The notes: generated by a model not told the origin, from the sequence alone. A stretch of 39,861 nt of DNA from Pseudomonas putida W15Oct28 (GCF_000708715.2 NZ_JENB01000049.1:1-39861), one strand, 5' to 3'; shown: positions 15,084 to 23,725, numbered from the stretch's first letter. Numbers and translations are program-made.

Positions 15084-15680
15084 ATGGCTTTTGAATTGCC
15101 GCCGCTGCCGTACGCCCACGATGCCCTGCAGCCGCACATCTCCAAGGAAACCCTGGAGTATCACCACGACAAGCACCACAACACCTACGTCGTGAACCTG
15201 AACAACCTGGTCCCAGGCACCGAATTCGAAGGCAAGACCCTGGAAGAGATCGTCAAGACCTCTTCGGGTGGCATCTTCAACAACGCCGCTCAGGTCTGGA
15301 ACCACTCCTTCTACTGGAACTGCCTGGCGCCTAACGCCGGTGGTCAACCGACCGGTGCCCTGGCTGACGCCATCAACGCCGCTTTCGGTTCCTTCGACAA
15401 GTTCAAGGAAGAGTTCACCAAGACTTCGGTTGGCACCTTCGGTTCCGGCTGGGGCTGGCTGGTGAAGAAAGCTGACGGTTCCCTGGCCCTGGCCAGCACC
15501 ATCGGCGCCGGCTGCCCGCTGACCAGCGGCGACACCCCGCTGCTGACCTGCGACGTCTGGGAACACGCCTACTACATCGACTACCGCAACGTGCGTCCGA
15601 AGTACGTCGAGGCGTTCTGGAACCTGGTGAACTGGGCCTTCGTTGCCGAACAGTTCGAAGGTAATACCTTCAAGGCCTGA
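15084..15680 (+). CDS. sodB: Iron superoxide dismutase SodB
   Basis: A 198-aa cytoplasmic Fe-dependent superoxide dismutase that converts superoxide to oxygen and hydrogen peroxide. The four metal ligands are H27, H74, D157 and H161 (HHDKHH, VWNHSFYW, DVWEHAYYIDY). Q70 in NNAAQVWNH is the residue that marks the Fe rather than the Mn type. The ATG is preceded by AGGAGA. Codon use is strongly biased toward preferred codons, as for a highly expressed gene. It stands alone with its own terminator. In pseudomonads sodB is kept on in iron-replete cells through small RNAs, but such a site was not checked here. Confidence 0.96.
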   Translation: MAFELPPLPYAHDALQPHISKETLEYHHDKHHNTYVVNLNNLVPGTEFEGKTLEEIVKTSSGGIFNNAAQVWNHSFYWNCLAPNAGGQPTGALADAINAAFGSFDKFKEEFTKTSVGTFGSGWGWLVKKADGSLALASTIGAGCPLTSGDTPLLTCDVWEHAYYIDYRNVRPKYVEAFWNLVNWAFVAEQFEGNTFKA

Positions 15681-15703
15681 GTCCTTCAGCCCTGAACGTA
15701 AAG

Positions 15704-15727
15704 ACCCGGCCATGTGCCGGGTTTTTT
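15704..15727 (+). terminator. Rho-independent terminator of sodB
   Basis: Hairpin ACCCGGC-CATGT-GCCGGGT followed by a run of T, beginning 24 bases after the sodB stop codon. Confidence 0.88.
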
Positions 15728-15736
15728 ATGCCTGTG

Positions 15737-15832
15737 CCGGCCTCTTCGCGGGCATGCCCGCTCCCACAGATACGGCGCTGCGGGTGAATTTGATGCTATC
15801 CCTGTGGCAGCGGACGTGCCCGCGAAAAGGGC
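15737..15832. repeat. Inverted REP pair, second unit degenerate
   Basis: REP unit at 15737-15769 (CTTCGCGGGCATGCCCGC core) with a diverged inverted partner at 15801-15832 (GGCAGCGGACGTGCCCGCG). It lies between the sodB terminator and the bifA upstream region. Confidence 0.75.
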
Positions 15833-15924
15833 GGCACGGTTTTGCTTGCTCAGCCCGCATACCGCGCTAACATCAAACCTCTGGAAGATTGACACAGCGC
15901 ACTCAAGTTGCGGGGTCAGGCAAC

Positions 15925-15959
15925 CGATACACTGCTCATGATCGGCCGGTAGTGTATCG
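15925..15959. promoter_or_regulatory. 9-bp inverted repeat upstream of bifA
   Basis: CGATACACT (15925-15933) is inverted exactly as AGTGTATCG (15951-15959) with a 17-bp spacer, about 50 bases before the proposed bifA start. It could be an operator or a leader hairpin. I cannot match it to a known regulator. Confidence 0.4.
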
Positions 15960-16009
15960 TCATCGTTGATGGCAAAATGATGCCATGCGCATGGATTAAG
16001 GAAACCCCA

Positions 16010-18064
16010 TTGAAGCTGGAATTGCGGAACAGCTTGTCGGTCAAGTTGCTCAGGGTCGTGCTGCTGTCGGCGTTGGCGGTTGGCGTCGTACTCAGCTGTG
16101 CGCAAATTGTCTACGACACTTACAAGACCCGCCAGGCCGTGAACAACGATGCCCAGCGCATCCTTGATATGTTCCGCGACCCCTCCACCCAGGCGGTGTA
16201 CAGCCTCGACCGCGAAATGGGCATGCAGGTGATGGAAGGCCTGTTCCAGGACGAATCGGTCCGCATGGCCTCCATCGGCCACCCCAACGAAACCATGCTG
16301 GCAGAAAAGTCCCGCCCGCTGCAGGACATGTCCATGCGCTGGCTGACCGACCCGATCCTCGGCCAGGAACGCACCTACACCACGCAACTGGTCGGCCGCG
16401 GCCCCTACAGCGAATACTACGGCGACCTGAGCATTACCCTGGACACCTCGTCCTACGGCGAAGACTTCCTGATCAACGCGGTGATCATCTTCATTTCCGG
16501 CGTACTGCGGGCCTTGGCCATGGGCCTGGTGCTGTACCTGGTCTACCACTGGCTGCTGACCAAACCGCTGTCCAAGATCATCGAGCACCTCACCCAGATC
16601 AACCCCGACCGCCCCAGCCAGCACCAGATACCGCTGCTCAAGGGCCACGAGAAGAACGAACTGGGCCTCTGGGTCAACACCGCCAACCAGCTGCTGGCAT
16701 CGATCGAGCGCAACACCCACCTGCGCCATGAAGCCGAAAACAGCCTGCAGCGCATGGCCCAGTACGATTTCCTCACCGGCCTGCCCAACCGCCAGCAACT
16801 GCAGCAGCAGCTGGACAAGATTCTCGTCGATGGCGGCCGCCTGCAACACCGTGTGGCGGTGTTGTGCGTGGGCCTGGACGACTTCAAAGGCATCAACGAG
16901 CAGTTCAGCTACCAGGTCGGTGACCAGCTGCTGCTGGCCCTGGCCGACCGCCTGCGGGCCCACAGCGGCCGCCTGGGCGCCTTGGCGCGGCTGGGCGGTG
17001 ACCAGTTTGCCCTGGTGCAGGCCAATATCGAGCAGCCCTACGAGGCGGCCGAACTGGCGCAAAGCATTCTCGACGACCTGGAAGTGCCATTCGACCTCGA
17101 CCACCACCAGCAAATCCGCCTGCGCGCCACCATCGGCATCACCCTGTTCCCCGAAGACGGCGACAGCACCGAAAAGCTGCTGCAGAAAGCCGAACAGACC
17201 ATGACCCTGGCCAAGGCCCGTTCGCGCAACCGCTACCAGTTCTATATCGCCAGCGTCGACAGCGAGATGCGCCGCCGCCGCGAGCTGGAAAAGGACCTGC
17301 GCGAAGCCCTGCCGCGCAACCAGTTGTACCTGGTGTACCAACCACAGATCAGCTACCGCGACCACCGCGTGGTCGGCGTCGAGGCGCTGCTGCGCTGGCA
17401 GCACCCCGAACTGGGCATGGTGCCGCCGGACCAGTTCATTCCGCTGGCCGAACAGAACGGCAGCATCATCAGCATCGGCGAATGGGTACTGGACCAGGCC
17501 TGCCGGCAACTGCGCGAATGGCACGACCAGGGCTTCAGCGAGCTGCGCATGGCGGTCAACCTGTCCACCGTGCAGCTGCACCACAGTGAACTGCCGCGGG
17601 TGGTCAACAACCTGCTGCAGGCCTACCGCCTGCCGCCACGCAGCCTGGAGCTGGAAGTGACCGAGACCGGCCTGATGGAAGACATCAGCACGGCCGCCCA
17701 GCACCTGCTGAGCCTGCGCCGCTCCGGGGCGCTGATTGCCATCGACGACTTCGGCACCGGCTATTCATCGCTCAGCTACCTGAAGTCGCTGCCGCTGGAC
17801 AAGATCAAGATCGACAAGAGCTTTGTCCAGGACCTGCTCGACGACGATGACGACGCCACCATCGTTCGCGCCATCATCCAGCTGGGCAAGAGCCTGGGCA
17901 TGCAGGTGATCGCCGAAGGCGTGGAAACTGCCGAACAGGAAACCTACATCATTGCCCAGGGCTGCCACGAGGGCCAGGGCTACCACTACAGCAAGCCGCT
18001 GTCAGCCCGTGAGCTGACCAATTTCCTCAAGCAGGCTCAGCGTAACCAGGTTTCGATGTTCTGA
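16010..18064 (+). CDS. bifA: c-di-GMP phosphodiesterase BifA (GGDEF-EAL protein)
   Basis: A 684-aa inner-membrane enzyme that degrades cyclic di-GMP and so promotes motility and biofilm dispersal. Order: membrane helix about 12-34, periplasmic sensor part to about 152, second membrane helix about 153-183, HAMP-like linker, GGDEF domain with the degenerate motif GGDQF (329-333), and an EAL domain with intact EAL (458-460), DDFGTGYSSL, DKIKIDKSF and AEGVET. This fits a pure phosphodiesterase whose GGDEF domain is regulatory. The proposed start is a TTG at 16010 after AAGGA; an in-frame upstream ATG gives 11 extra residues without a ribosome site. Following sodB is the P. aeruginosa order. Confidence 0.92.
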   Translation: MKLELRNSLSVKLLRVVLLSALAVGVVLSCAQIVYDTYKTRQAVNNDAQRILDMFRDPSTQAVYSLDREMGMQVMEGLFQDESVRMASIGHPNETMLAEKSRPLQDMSMRWLTDPILGQERTYTTQLVGRGPYSEYYGDLSITLDTSSYGEDFLINAVIIFISGVLRALAMGLVLYLVYHWLLTKPLSKIIEHLTQINPDRPSQHQIPLLKGHEKNELGLWVNTANQLLASIERNTHLRHEAENSLQRMAQYDFLTGLPNRQQLQQQLDKILVDGGRLQHRVAVLCVGLDDFKGINEQFSYQVGDQLLLALADRLRAHSGRLGALARLGGDQFALVQANIEQPYEAAELAQSILDDLEVPFDLDHHQQIRLRATIGITLFPEDGDSTEKLLQKAEQTMTLAKARSRNRYQFYIASVDSEMRRRRELEKDLREALPRNQLYLVYQPQISYRDHRVVGVEALLRWQHPELGMVPPDQFIPLAEQNGSIISIGEWVLDQACRQLREWHDQGFSELRMAVNLSTVQLHHSELPRVVNNLLQAYRLPPRSLELEVTETGLMEDISTAAQHLLSLRRSGALIAIDDFGTGYSSLSYLKSLPLDKIKIDKSFVQDLLDDDDDATIVRAIIQLGKSLGMQVIAEGVETAEQETYIIAQGCHEGQGYHYSKPLSARELTNFLKQAQRNQVSMF

Positions 18065-18131
18065 GCCGGCCTGCCTGGTTACAGGCTGTGACCTGCATTT
18101 ACATGAATTGCGCGCCCGCCCCTTTACAGCA

Positions 18132-18150
18132 AATGCAAATCTTTCGCATG
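18132..18150. promoter_or_regulatory. Fur-box-like inverted repeat before the first imelysin gene
   Basis: The 19-bp segment centred on C18141 has arms ATGCAAAT and TTTCGCAT, an imperfect 8-1-8 inverted repeat of the size and AT pattern of a Fur site, about 70 bases before the lipoprotein start. The match to the GATAATGATAATCATTATC consensus is only partial. Confidence 0.4.
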
Positions 18151-18221
18151 ATGTTGCGGTTTCGCGTGCCCCGGCGCACGGTCCACCCTTGGTCCAACCA
18201 CACGACGCAGGAAAACCAACA

Positions 18222-19556
18222 ATGATTCGAATGCCTCTGGCCTCCGCCAGTCTGCTGGCCATTGCCATCGCTCTCGCCGGTTGCGGTGAAAAGGACGACA
18301 AAGCCGCCGCGCCGCAAGCCCAGGCACCTGCTGCCGCCAGCACCACCGCTGCTGCGCCAGGGGCTGTCGACGAAGCCGCCGGCAAAGCCGTGGTCAAGCA
18401 CTACGCCGAAATGGTCTACGCCGTGTACGGCGACTCGCTGAGCACCGCCAAGGCCCTGCAAACCGCAATCGACGCGTTCCTGGCCAAGCCCAACGACGAA
18501 ACCCTGAAGGCCGCCAAGGAAGCCTGGGTCGCCTCGCGCGTACCGTACCTGCAGACCGAGGCCTTCCGCTTCGGCAACACCATCATCGACGACTGGGAAG
18601 GCCAGGTGAACGCCTGGCCGCTGGACGAAGGCCTGATCGACTACGTCGACAAGAGCTACGAGCACGCCTTGGGCAACCCGGCCGCCGGCGCCAACATCAT
18701 CGCCAACACCGAGATCCAGGTGGGCGAAGAGAAGGTCGACGTCAAGGACATCACCCCCGAGAAACTGGCCAGCCTGAACGAACTGGGCGGTTCTGAAGCC
18801 AACGTCGCCACCGGCTACCACGCCATCGAGTTTCTGCTCTGGGGCCAGGACCTGAACGGCACCGGCCCGGGCGCTGGTAACCGCCCTGCGTCGGACTACC
18901 TGGAAGGCCAGGGCGCCACGGGCGGCCACAACGATCGCCGCCGTGCCTACCTGAAAGCGGTCACCGACCTGCTGGTCAAGGACCTCGAAGAGATGGTCGG
19001 CAACTGGGCGCCGAACGTCGCCGACAACTACCGTGCCACGCTGGAAGCGGAGCCTGTCAACGACGGCCTGCGCAAGATGCTGTTCGGCATGGGCAGCCTG
19101 TCGCTGGGCGAACTGGCTGGCGAGCGCATGAAGGTTTCGCTGGAAGCCAACTCGCCGGAAGACGAGCAGGACTGCTTCAGCGACAACACCCACTACTCGC
19201 ACTTCTACGACGCCAAAGGCATCCGCAACGTCTACCTGGGCGAGTACACCCGCCCGGACGGCACCAAGGTGACCGGCCCGAGCCTGTCGTCGCTGGTAGC
19301 CAAGGCTGACCCTGCCACCGACGCCACCCTCAAGGCCGACCTGGAAGCCACCGAAGCCAAGATCCAGGTGATCGTCGACCACGCCCTCAAAGGCGAGCAC
19401 TACGACCAGCTGATCGCCGCCGACAACGCCGCCGGCAACCAGGTCGTGCGTGACGCCATCGCCGCCCTGGTCAAGCAGACCGGTGCAATCGAGCAGGCTG
19501 CAGGCAAGCTGGGTATTGCCAACCTGAACCCGGATACCGCAGATCACGAATTCTGA
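18222..19556 (+). CDS. Imelysin-family lipoprotein (M75-like)
   Basis: A 444-aa exported lipoprotein of the imelysin family (IcmP/IrpA-like), proteins tied to periplasmic or outer-membrane iron handling. The signal peptide ends in a lipobox, LAGC, with C22 as the lipidated residue, followed by an Ala/Pro-rich linker to about residue 48. The family motif GxHxxE is GYHAIE in VATGYHAIEFLLWGQDL. It is transcribed alone, with its own terminator and a Fur-like site upstream. The next three genes belong to the same functional group. The historical claim that such proteins are metallopeptidases is doubtful; an iron-binding role is more likely. Confidence 0.88.
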   Translation: MIRMPLASASLLAIAIALAGCGEKDDKAAAPQAQAPAAASTTAAAPGAVDEAAGKAVVKHYAEMVYAVYGDSLSTAKALQTAIDAFLAKPNDETLKAAKEAWVASRVPYLQTEAFRFGNTIIDDWEGQVNAWPLDEGLIDYVDKSYEHALGNPAAGANIIANTEIQVGEEKVDVKDITPEKLASLNELGGSEANVATGYHAIEFLLWGQDLNGTGPGAGNRPASDYLEGQGATGGHNDRRRAYLKAVTDLLVKDLEEMVGNWAPNVADNYRATLEAEPVNDGLRKMLFGMGSLSLGELAGERMKVSLEANSPEDEQDCFSDNTHYSHFYDAKGIRNVYLGEYTRPDGTKVTGPSLSSLVAKADPATDATLKADLEATEAKIQVIVDHALKGEHYDQLIAADNAAGNQVVRDAIAALVKQTGAIEQAAGKLGIANLNPDTADHEF

Positions 19557-19575
19557 TCCTGCTGTAGCGGTTCTC

Positions 19576-19603
19576 AAAAAGGCGGCCTTCGGGTCGCCTT
19601 TTT
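19576..19603 (+). terminator. Rho-independent terminator after the imelysin gene
   Basis: Stem GGCGGCC-TTCG-GGTCGCC (one G-T pair) with a stable TTCG loop, flanked by AAAAA and TTTTT, starting 20 bases after the stop codon. Confidence 0.88.
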
Positions 19604-19623
19604 CGTTCTGCCAACACGCTGTC

Positions 19624-19748
19624 TGTTTGTGGGAGCGGCCTTGTGTCGCGAAAGGGCCGCAGAGCGGCCCCAGCGTTGTTTGCATCAATGCTCAGATCGT
19701 GGGGCCGCTTTGCGGCCCTTTCGCGACACAAGGCCGCTCCCACAAACA
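19624..19748. repeat. Long inverted REP pair, second REP type
   Basis: Arms 19624-19671 and 19700-19748 are almost exact inverted copies, with core GGGAGCGGCCTTGTGTCGCG and an added GGGCCGC-GCGGCCC hairpin. This is a different REP sequence class from the CTTCGCGGGC type that dominates the window. The rest of the 322-bp gap holds the terminator to the left and the Fur-like site to the right. Confidence 0.85.
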
Positions 19749-19799
19749 GGCCGCGTCAGCGCTGTCGGCATGGCTAGCTGACATTGATTTCATCCAGCA

Positions 19800-19818
19800 A
19801 TTGCAAATTGCTCTTATT
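19800..19818. promoter_or_regulatory. Fur-box-like site before the di-heme/imelysin operon
   Basis: Read on the minus strand, the 19-mer AATAAGAGCAATTTGCAAT agrees at about 12 of 19 positions with the common Fur-site form AATGAGAATCATTCTCATT. It lies about 60 bases before the first gene of the operon. Confidence 0.35.
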
Positions 19819-19878
19819 CAAACACCCCCACTTTGCTAAGCTTGCACGCCGGTTTTTCGCTCACGCCCAGGATCCTTG

Positions 19879-21306
19879 ATGTCCTCGTCGCTGTTCCGAC
19901 TATCTCCCCTGCTGCTGACCTTTGCCCTCACCGCCTGTGACGACGCCCCGCGTTTCACCCAGGCCGAGCCCGGCGAAGCGTTGTCGGGTGGCAAGGCGAC
20001 CGTGCAGCGCAGCGACCGCAATGCCTATTCCCTGCCCTCGGCCAACCTGTCGCCCGAGCGGCGCCTGGACTTCGCCGTGGGCAACAGCTTCTTCCGCAAC
20101 CCCTGGGTGATCGCCCCGTCCACCACCACCGCACGTGATGGCCTGGGCCCGCTGTTCAACACCAACGCCTGCCAGAACTGCCATGTGCGCGATGGCCGTG
20201 GCCACCCGCCAGAGCCGGACGACAGCAACGCGGTGGGCATGCTGGTACGCCTGTCGATCCCCGACCAGCCCTACCTGGCCAAGGTAATCGAGCGCCTCGG
20301 CGTGGTGCCGGAGCCGGTATACGGCACCCAGTTGCAGGACATGGCCATCCCTGGCGTGACGCCGGAGGGCAAGGTGCGGGTGAGCTACACCCAGGAAACC
20401 ATGACGTTCAAGGACGGCCACCAAATCGAGCTGCGCAAGCCAGCCCTGCAGATTACCCAGCTCGGCTATGGCGTGATGCACCCCGACACCCGTTTTTCGG
20501 CGCGGGTGGCACCGCCGATGATCGGCCTGGGCCTGCTCGAAGCCATCCCCGAAGCCGACCTGCTGGCCAATGAAGACCCGGACGACCACAACCGCGACGG
20601 CATCCGCGGGCGGGCCAACCGGGTGTGGGACGACGCCCAGGGCAAGACCGTAGTCGGCCGCTTCGGCTGGAAGGCCGGGCAGCCCAACGTCAACCAGCAG
20701 AATGTGCACGCCTTTGCCGGCGACATGGGCCTGACCAGTACCCTGCAACCCAACGACGATTGCACCCCGGCCCAGGCCGACTGCCTGGCCGCGCCCAACG
20801 GCGACGGCGCCGATGGCGAGAAGGAAGTCAGCGACAATATCCTGCGCCTGGTCACCTTCTACACCCGCAACCTGGCCGTACCGGCCCGCCGCGATGTGGG
20901 CGCGCCGCAGGTGTTGGCGGGCAAGAACCTGTTCTACCAGGCCGGCTGCCAGGGCTGCCACACCCCGCAGTTCACCACCGCCGCCGATGCCGCCGAGCCG
21001 GAGCTGGCCAACCAGGTCATCCGCCCCTACAGCGACCTGCTGCTGCATGACATGGGCCCGGGCCTGGCCGACGAGCGCACCGAATTCGCCGCCAACGGCC
21101 AGGACTGGCGTACCCCGCCACTGTGGGGCGTGGGCCTGAACGAAACGGTCAGCGGTCACAGCCAGTTCCTGCACGACGGCCGCGCCCGCAACCTGCTTGA
21201 AGCCGTGCTCTGGCATGGTGGCGAAGCCGAGGCGGCACGCAACTTCGTACTCACTTTCAATGCCGAGCAGCGCACCGCGTTGCTGGCGTTCCTGAACTCA
21301 CTTTAA
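19879..21306 (+). CDS. Di-heme DUF1111/DHOR-family lipoprotein (MauG-like oxidoreductase)
   Basis: A 475-aa exported c-type cytochrome of the di-heme oxidoreductase (putative peroxidase) family. The lipobox LTAC puts the lipidated cysteine at C20. Two heme-attachment motifs are present, CQNCH (98-102) and CQGCH (357-361), and the C-terminal HDGRARNLLEAVLWHGGEAE is typical of MauG-type proteins. A non-heme pair, C295 and C302, may form a disulfide. It begins a three-gene operon with an imelysin-like lipoprotein (19 bases downstream) and a DUF1513 protein. A role in oxidising or reducing iron for uptake fits the context but is inference. Confidence 0.85.
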   Translation: MSSSLFRLSPLLLTFALTACDDAPRFTQAEPGEALSGGKATVQRSDRNAYSLPSANLSPERRLDFAVGNSFFRNPWVIAPSTTTARDGLGPLFNTNACQNCHVRDGRGHPPEPDDSNAVGMLVRLSIPDQPYLAKVIERLGVVPEPVYGTQLQDMAIPGVTPEGKVRVSYTQETMTFKDGHQIELRKPALQITQLGYGVMHPDTRFSARVAPPMIGLGLLEAIPEADLLANEDPDDHNRDGIRGRANRVWDDAQGKTVVGRFGWKAGQPNVNQQNVHAFAGDMGLTSTLQPNDDCTPAQADCLAAPNGDGADGEKEVSDNILRLVTFYTRNLAVPARRDVGAPQVLAGKNLFYQAGCQGCHTPQFTTAADAAEPELANQVIRPYSDLLLHDMGPGLADERTEFAANGQDWRTPPLWGVGLNETVSGHSQFLHDGRARNLLEAVLWHGGEAEAARNFVLTFNAEQRTALLAFLNSL

Positions 21307-21325
21307 ACGCGCAAAGGAGCCGGGC

Positions 21326-22390
21326 ATGTTCCGACCCAAACTGTTGTTCACCAGCCTCGCCGCACTCGCCCTCGGTGCCTGCTCGCCGCAGGACCCGCAA
21401 GCAGTGACCTCCGCTGCCATCGCCAAGCAGGTCATCCTGCCCACCTACAGCCGCTGGGTCGAAGCCGACCGCACACTGGCCGCCAGCGCCCTGGCCTACT
21501 GCGAAGGCAAGCAAGACCTGGACAAGGCCCGCGCCGACTTCCTCAACGCGCAAAAGGCCTGGGCCGAGCTGCAACCGCTGCTGGTCGGCCCGCTGGCCGA
21601 AGGCAACCGCGCCTGGCAGGTACAGTTCTGGCCCGACAAGAAAAACCTGGTCGGCCGCCAGGTCGAACAGCTGGTCAACGGCGACAAGCCGGTCGATGCC
21701 GCAACCCTGGGCAAGGCCAGCGTGGTGGTACGTGGCCTGTCGGCCTACGAGTACATCCTGTTCGACAGCAAGCCGGACATCGCCACTGCCGAGCAGAAGG
21801 CACGCTATTGCCCGCTGCTGGTGGCCATCGGTGAACACCAGAAGGCCCTGGCCGAAGAAATCCTCAAGGGCTGGAACAGCACCGACGGCATGCTTTCGCA
21901 GATGACCAAGTTCCCCAACCAGCGCTACGCCGATTCCCACGAGGCCATCGCCGACCTGCTGCGCGCCCAGGTGACAGCACTGGACACCCTGAAGAAGAAG
22001 CTCGGTGCGCCGATGGGCCGCCAGAGCAAGGGTATCCCACAGCCGCTGCAGGCCGAAGCCTGGCGCAGCCACAACTCGCTGAACAGCCTGCAGGCCAGCC
22101 TCAAGGCCGCCGAAGCGGTCTGGGTCGGGGTCGACAACCAGGGCCTGCGCGGCCTCCTGCCCAGCGATCAGAAAGCGCTGGCGGACAAGATCGACGCCGC
22201 CTACGCTACCTCGCTCAAACTGCTGGCCGGCAACCAGAAGACCCTGGGCGAGCTGCTGGCCGACGACGCTGGCCAGCAAACCCTCAACCAGATCTACGAC
22301 AGCCTCAACGTCGTCCACCGCCTGCATGAAGGCGAGCTGGCCAAGGCGTTGAACATCCAGCTGGGCTTCAATGCCAACGACGGTGACTGA
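21326..22390 (+). CDS. Second imelysin-like lipoprotein
   Basis: A 354-aa exported lipoprotein of the imelysin family. The signal peptide ends in the lipobox LGAC with C19 lipidated. The mature part has the helical repeats of this fold, for example AQKAWAELQPLLVGPLAEGNRAWQVQFWP. At the position of the GxHxxE motif it reads GLSAYE (in VVRGLSAYEYILFDS), so the conserved histidine is replaced by serine while glycine and glutamate remain. The ATG has AAAGGAG. It sits between the di-heme gene and the DUF1513 gene, with only two bases to the latter, so the three products are probably made together in the periplasm. Confidence 0.87.
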   Translation: MFRPKLLFTSLAALALGACSPQDPQAVTSAAIAKQVILPTYSRWVEADRTLAASALAYCEGKQDLDKARADFLNAQKAWAELQPLLVGPLAEGNRAWQVQFWPDKKNLVGRQVEQLVNGDKPVDAATLGKASVVVRGLSAYEYILFDSKPDIATAEQKARYCPLLVAIGEHQKALAEEILKGWNSTDGMLSQMTKFPNQRYADSHEAIADLLRAQVTALDTLKKKLGAPMGRQSKGIPQPLQAEAWRSHNSLNSLQASLKAAEAVWVGVDNQGLRGLLPSDQKALADKIDAAYATSLKLLAGNQKTLGELLADDAGQQTLNQIYDSLNVVHRLHEGELAKALNIQLGFNANDGD

Positions 22391-22392
22391 TC

Positions 22393-23490
22393 ATGCTGCG
22401 ACGCCAGGCACTCAAACTCGGTAGCGTATTGCTCAGCGCCCTCACCCTGGGCGGCTGGAGCCTGTTGCGCAACAAAGGCAGCGAACCCTTGCTGCTCTCG
22501 GCGCGTGACGACGGCGACGGCAAGCACTATGCCGTCGGTTTCCGCCTGGACGGCACCCAGGTGTTCAGCACCCAGGTCGCCCAGCGTTGCCATGCCATCA
22601 TCCACCACCCCGAGCAGCCGATCGCCCTGTTCGTCGCCCGTCGCCCAGGTACCGAAAGCTACCTGGTCGACTTGCGCGACGGGCGCCTGCTGCAAACGGT
22701 AGCCTCGCAGCCGAACCGGCACTTCTACGGCCACGCCGTGGTGCACAAAGGCGGCGAATGGCTGTATGCCACCGAGAACGACACCACCGACCCGGGCCGG
22801 GGCGTGCTTGGCGTGTACCGCTTCGAGGGTGAGCGCCTGGTGCACACCGGCGAAATCCCGACCCACGGCATCGGCCCGCACGAAGTGGCCTGGCTACCGG
22901 ACGGCGAGACGCTGATCGTGGCCAACGGCGGCATTCGCACCGAAGCCGAAAGCCGGGTGGAGATGAACCTCGACGCCATGCAGCCCAGCCTGGTGCTGAT
23001 GCAACGCGACGGCACCCTGCTGAGCAAGGAAACCCTGGCCCAGCAGATGAACAGCGTGCGCCACCTGGCGGTGGGCAGCGATGGCACCATCGCCGCCTGC
23101 CAGCAGTTCATGGGCGATGCCGATGAAACGGCCGAACTGCTGGCGATCAAGCGCCCGGGCGAGCCGTTCAAGGCCTTCCCGGTACCAGAGCGGCAGTTGC
23201 AGGCCATGGCCCAGTACACCGCCAGCGTCGCCATCCACAGCGAACTGCGGCTGGTGGCACTGACCGCGCCACGGGCCAACCGCCTGTTTGTCTGGGACCT
23301 GGACAGCGGCGCGGTGCGGCTGGATGCGCCGATGCCTGATTGCGCGGGGGTTGGCGCGGTGAAAGACGGCTTTGTCGTCACCTCCGGGCAGGGCCGTTGC
23401 CGGTTCTACGATTGCCGCAAGGCCAAACTGGTCGGGCAACCGATGAACCTGCCGTCCGGCTTCTGGGACAACCACCTGCATCTCGTCTGA
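22393..23490 (+). CDS. DUF1513 family exported beta-propeller-like protein
   Basis: A 365-aa exported protein of the DUF1513 family. The N-terminus MLRRQALKLGSVLLSALTLGG has a twin arginine followed by a hydrophobic stretch, suggesting Tat export. The mature region is made of repeated beta-strand blocks, such as YAVGFRLDGTQVFSTQV and HEVAWLPDGETLIVANGG, the pattern of a beta-propeller. It ends the operon begun by the di-heme protein. Its biochemical role is not established; folding before export by Tat would allow insertion of a cofactor or metal in the cytoplasm. Confidence 0.83.
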   Translation: MLRRQALKLGSVLLSALTLGGWSLLRNKGSEPLLLSARDDGDGKHYAVGFRLDGTQVFSTQVAQRCHAIIHHPEQPIALFVARRPGTESYLVDLRDGRLLQTVASQPNRHFYGHAVVHKGGEWLYATENDTTDPGRGVLGVYRFEGERLVHTGEIPTHGIGPHEVAWLPDGETLIVANGGIRTEAESRVEMNLDAMQPSLVLMQRDGTLLSKETLAQQMNSVRHLAVGSDGTIAACQQFMGDADETAELLAIKRPGEPFKAFPVPERQLQAMAQYTASVAIHSELRLVALTAPRANRLFVWDLDSGAVRLDAPMPDCAGVGAVKDGFVVTSGQGRCRFYDCRKAKLVGQPMNLPSGFWDNHLHLV

Positions 23491-23507
23491 TTGATCCACT
23501 GCCTTCA

Positions 23508-23605
23508 CCGGCCCTATCGCCGGCAAGCCAGCTCCCACAGGTAAACCGCAGGTCCTGAAGCCTGTGGTAGACCTGTGGGAGCTGGCTTGCCGGCGATAGG
23601 GCCGG
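23508..23605. repeat. Inverted REP pair, third REP type
   Basis: Arms 23508-23542 and 23570-23605, with core CCTATCGCCGGCAAGCCAGC and its complement next to CTCCCACAGG. This GCCGGC-type stem differs from the other REP classes in the window. Confidence 0.85.
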
Positions 23606-23725
23606 TGTAGACAATTCACTCCCCTTCAATCAAAAAACAGTCAATACTTCCCCCATCCACACGTGGGCAGGATCGCCCGTTGTCGTGTCCAGGCTAATAA
23701 CAACCGTATCCAAGGAACCGGACCT

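Noticed and set aside
16994..17014. Active diguanylate cyclase in BifA
   Set aside because: The motif is GGDQF rather than GGDEF or GGEEF, so cyclase activity is unlikely; only the EAL domain is complete.
15686..17704. 672-residue open frame on the minus strand opposite bifA
   Set aside because: It is a shadow frame in high-GC DNA: the plus strand encodes a full GGDEF-EAL protein with all EAL motifs, and the opposite translation has no recognisable domain.
18099..19688. 529-residue minus-strand frame opposite the first imelysin gene
   Set aside because: Antisense shadow of a lipoprotein gene with a clear lipobox, family motif and its own terminator.
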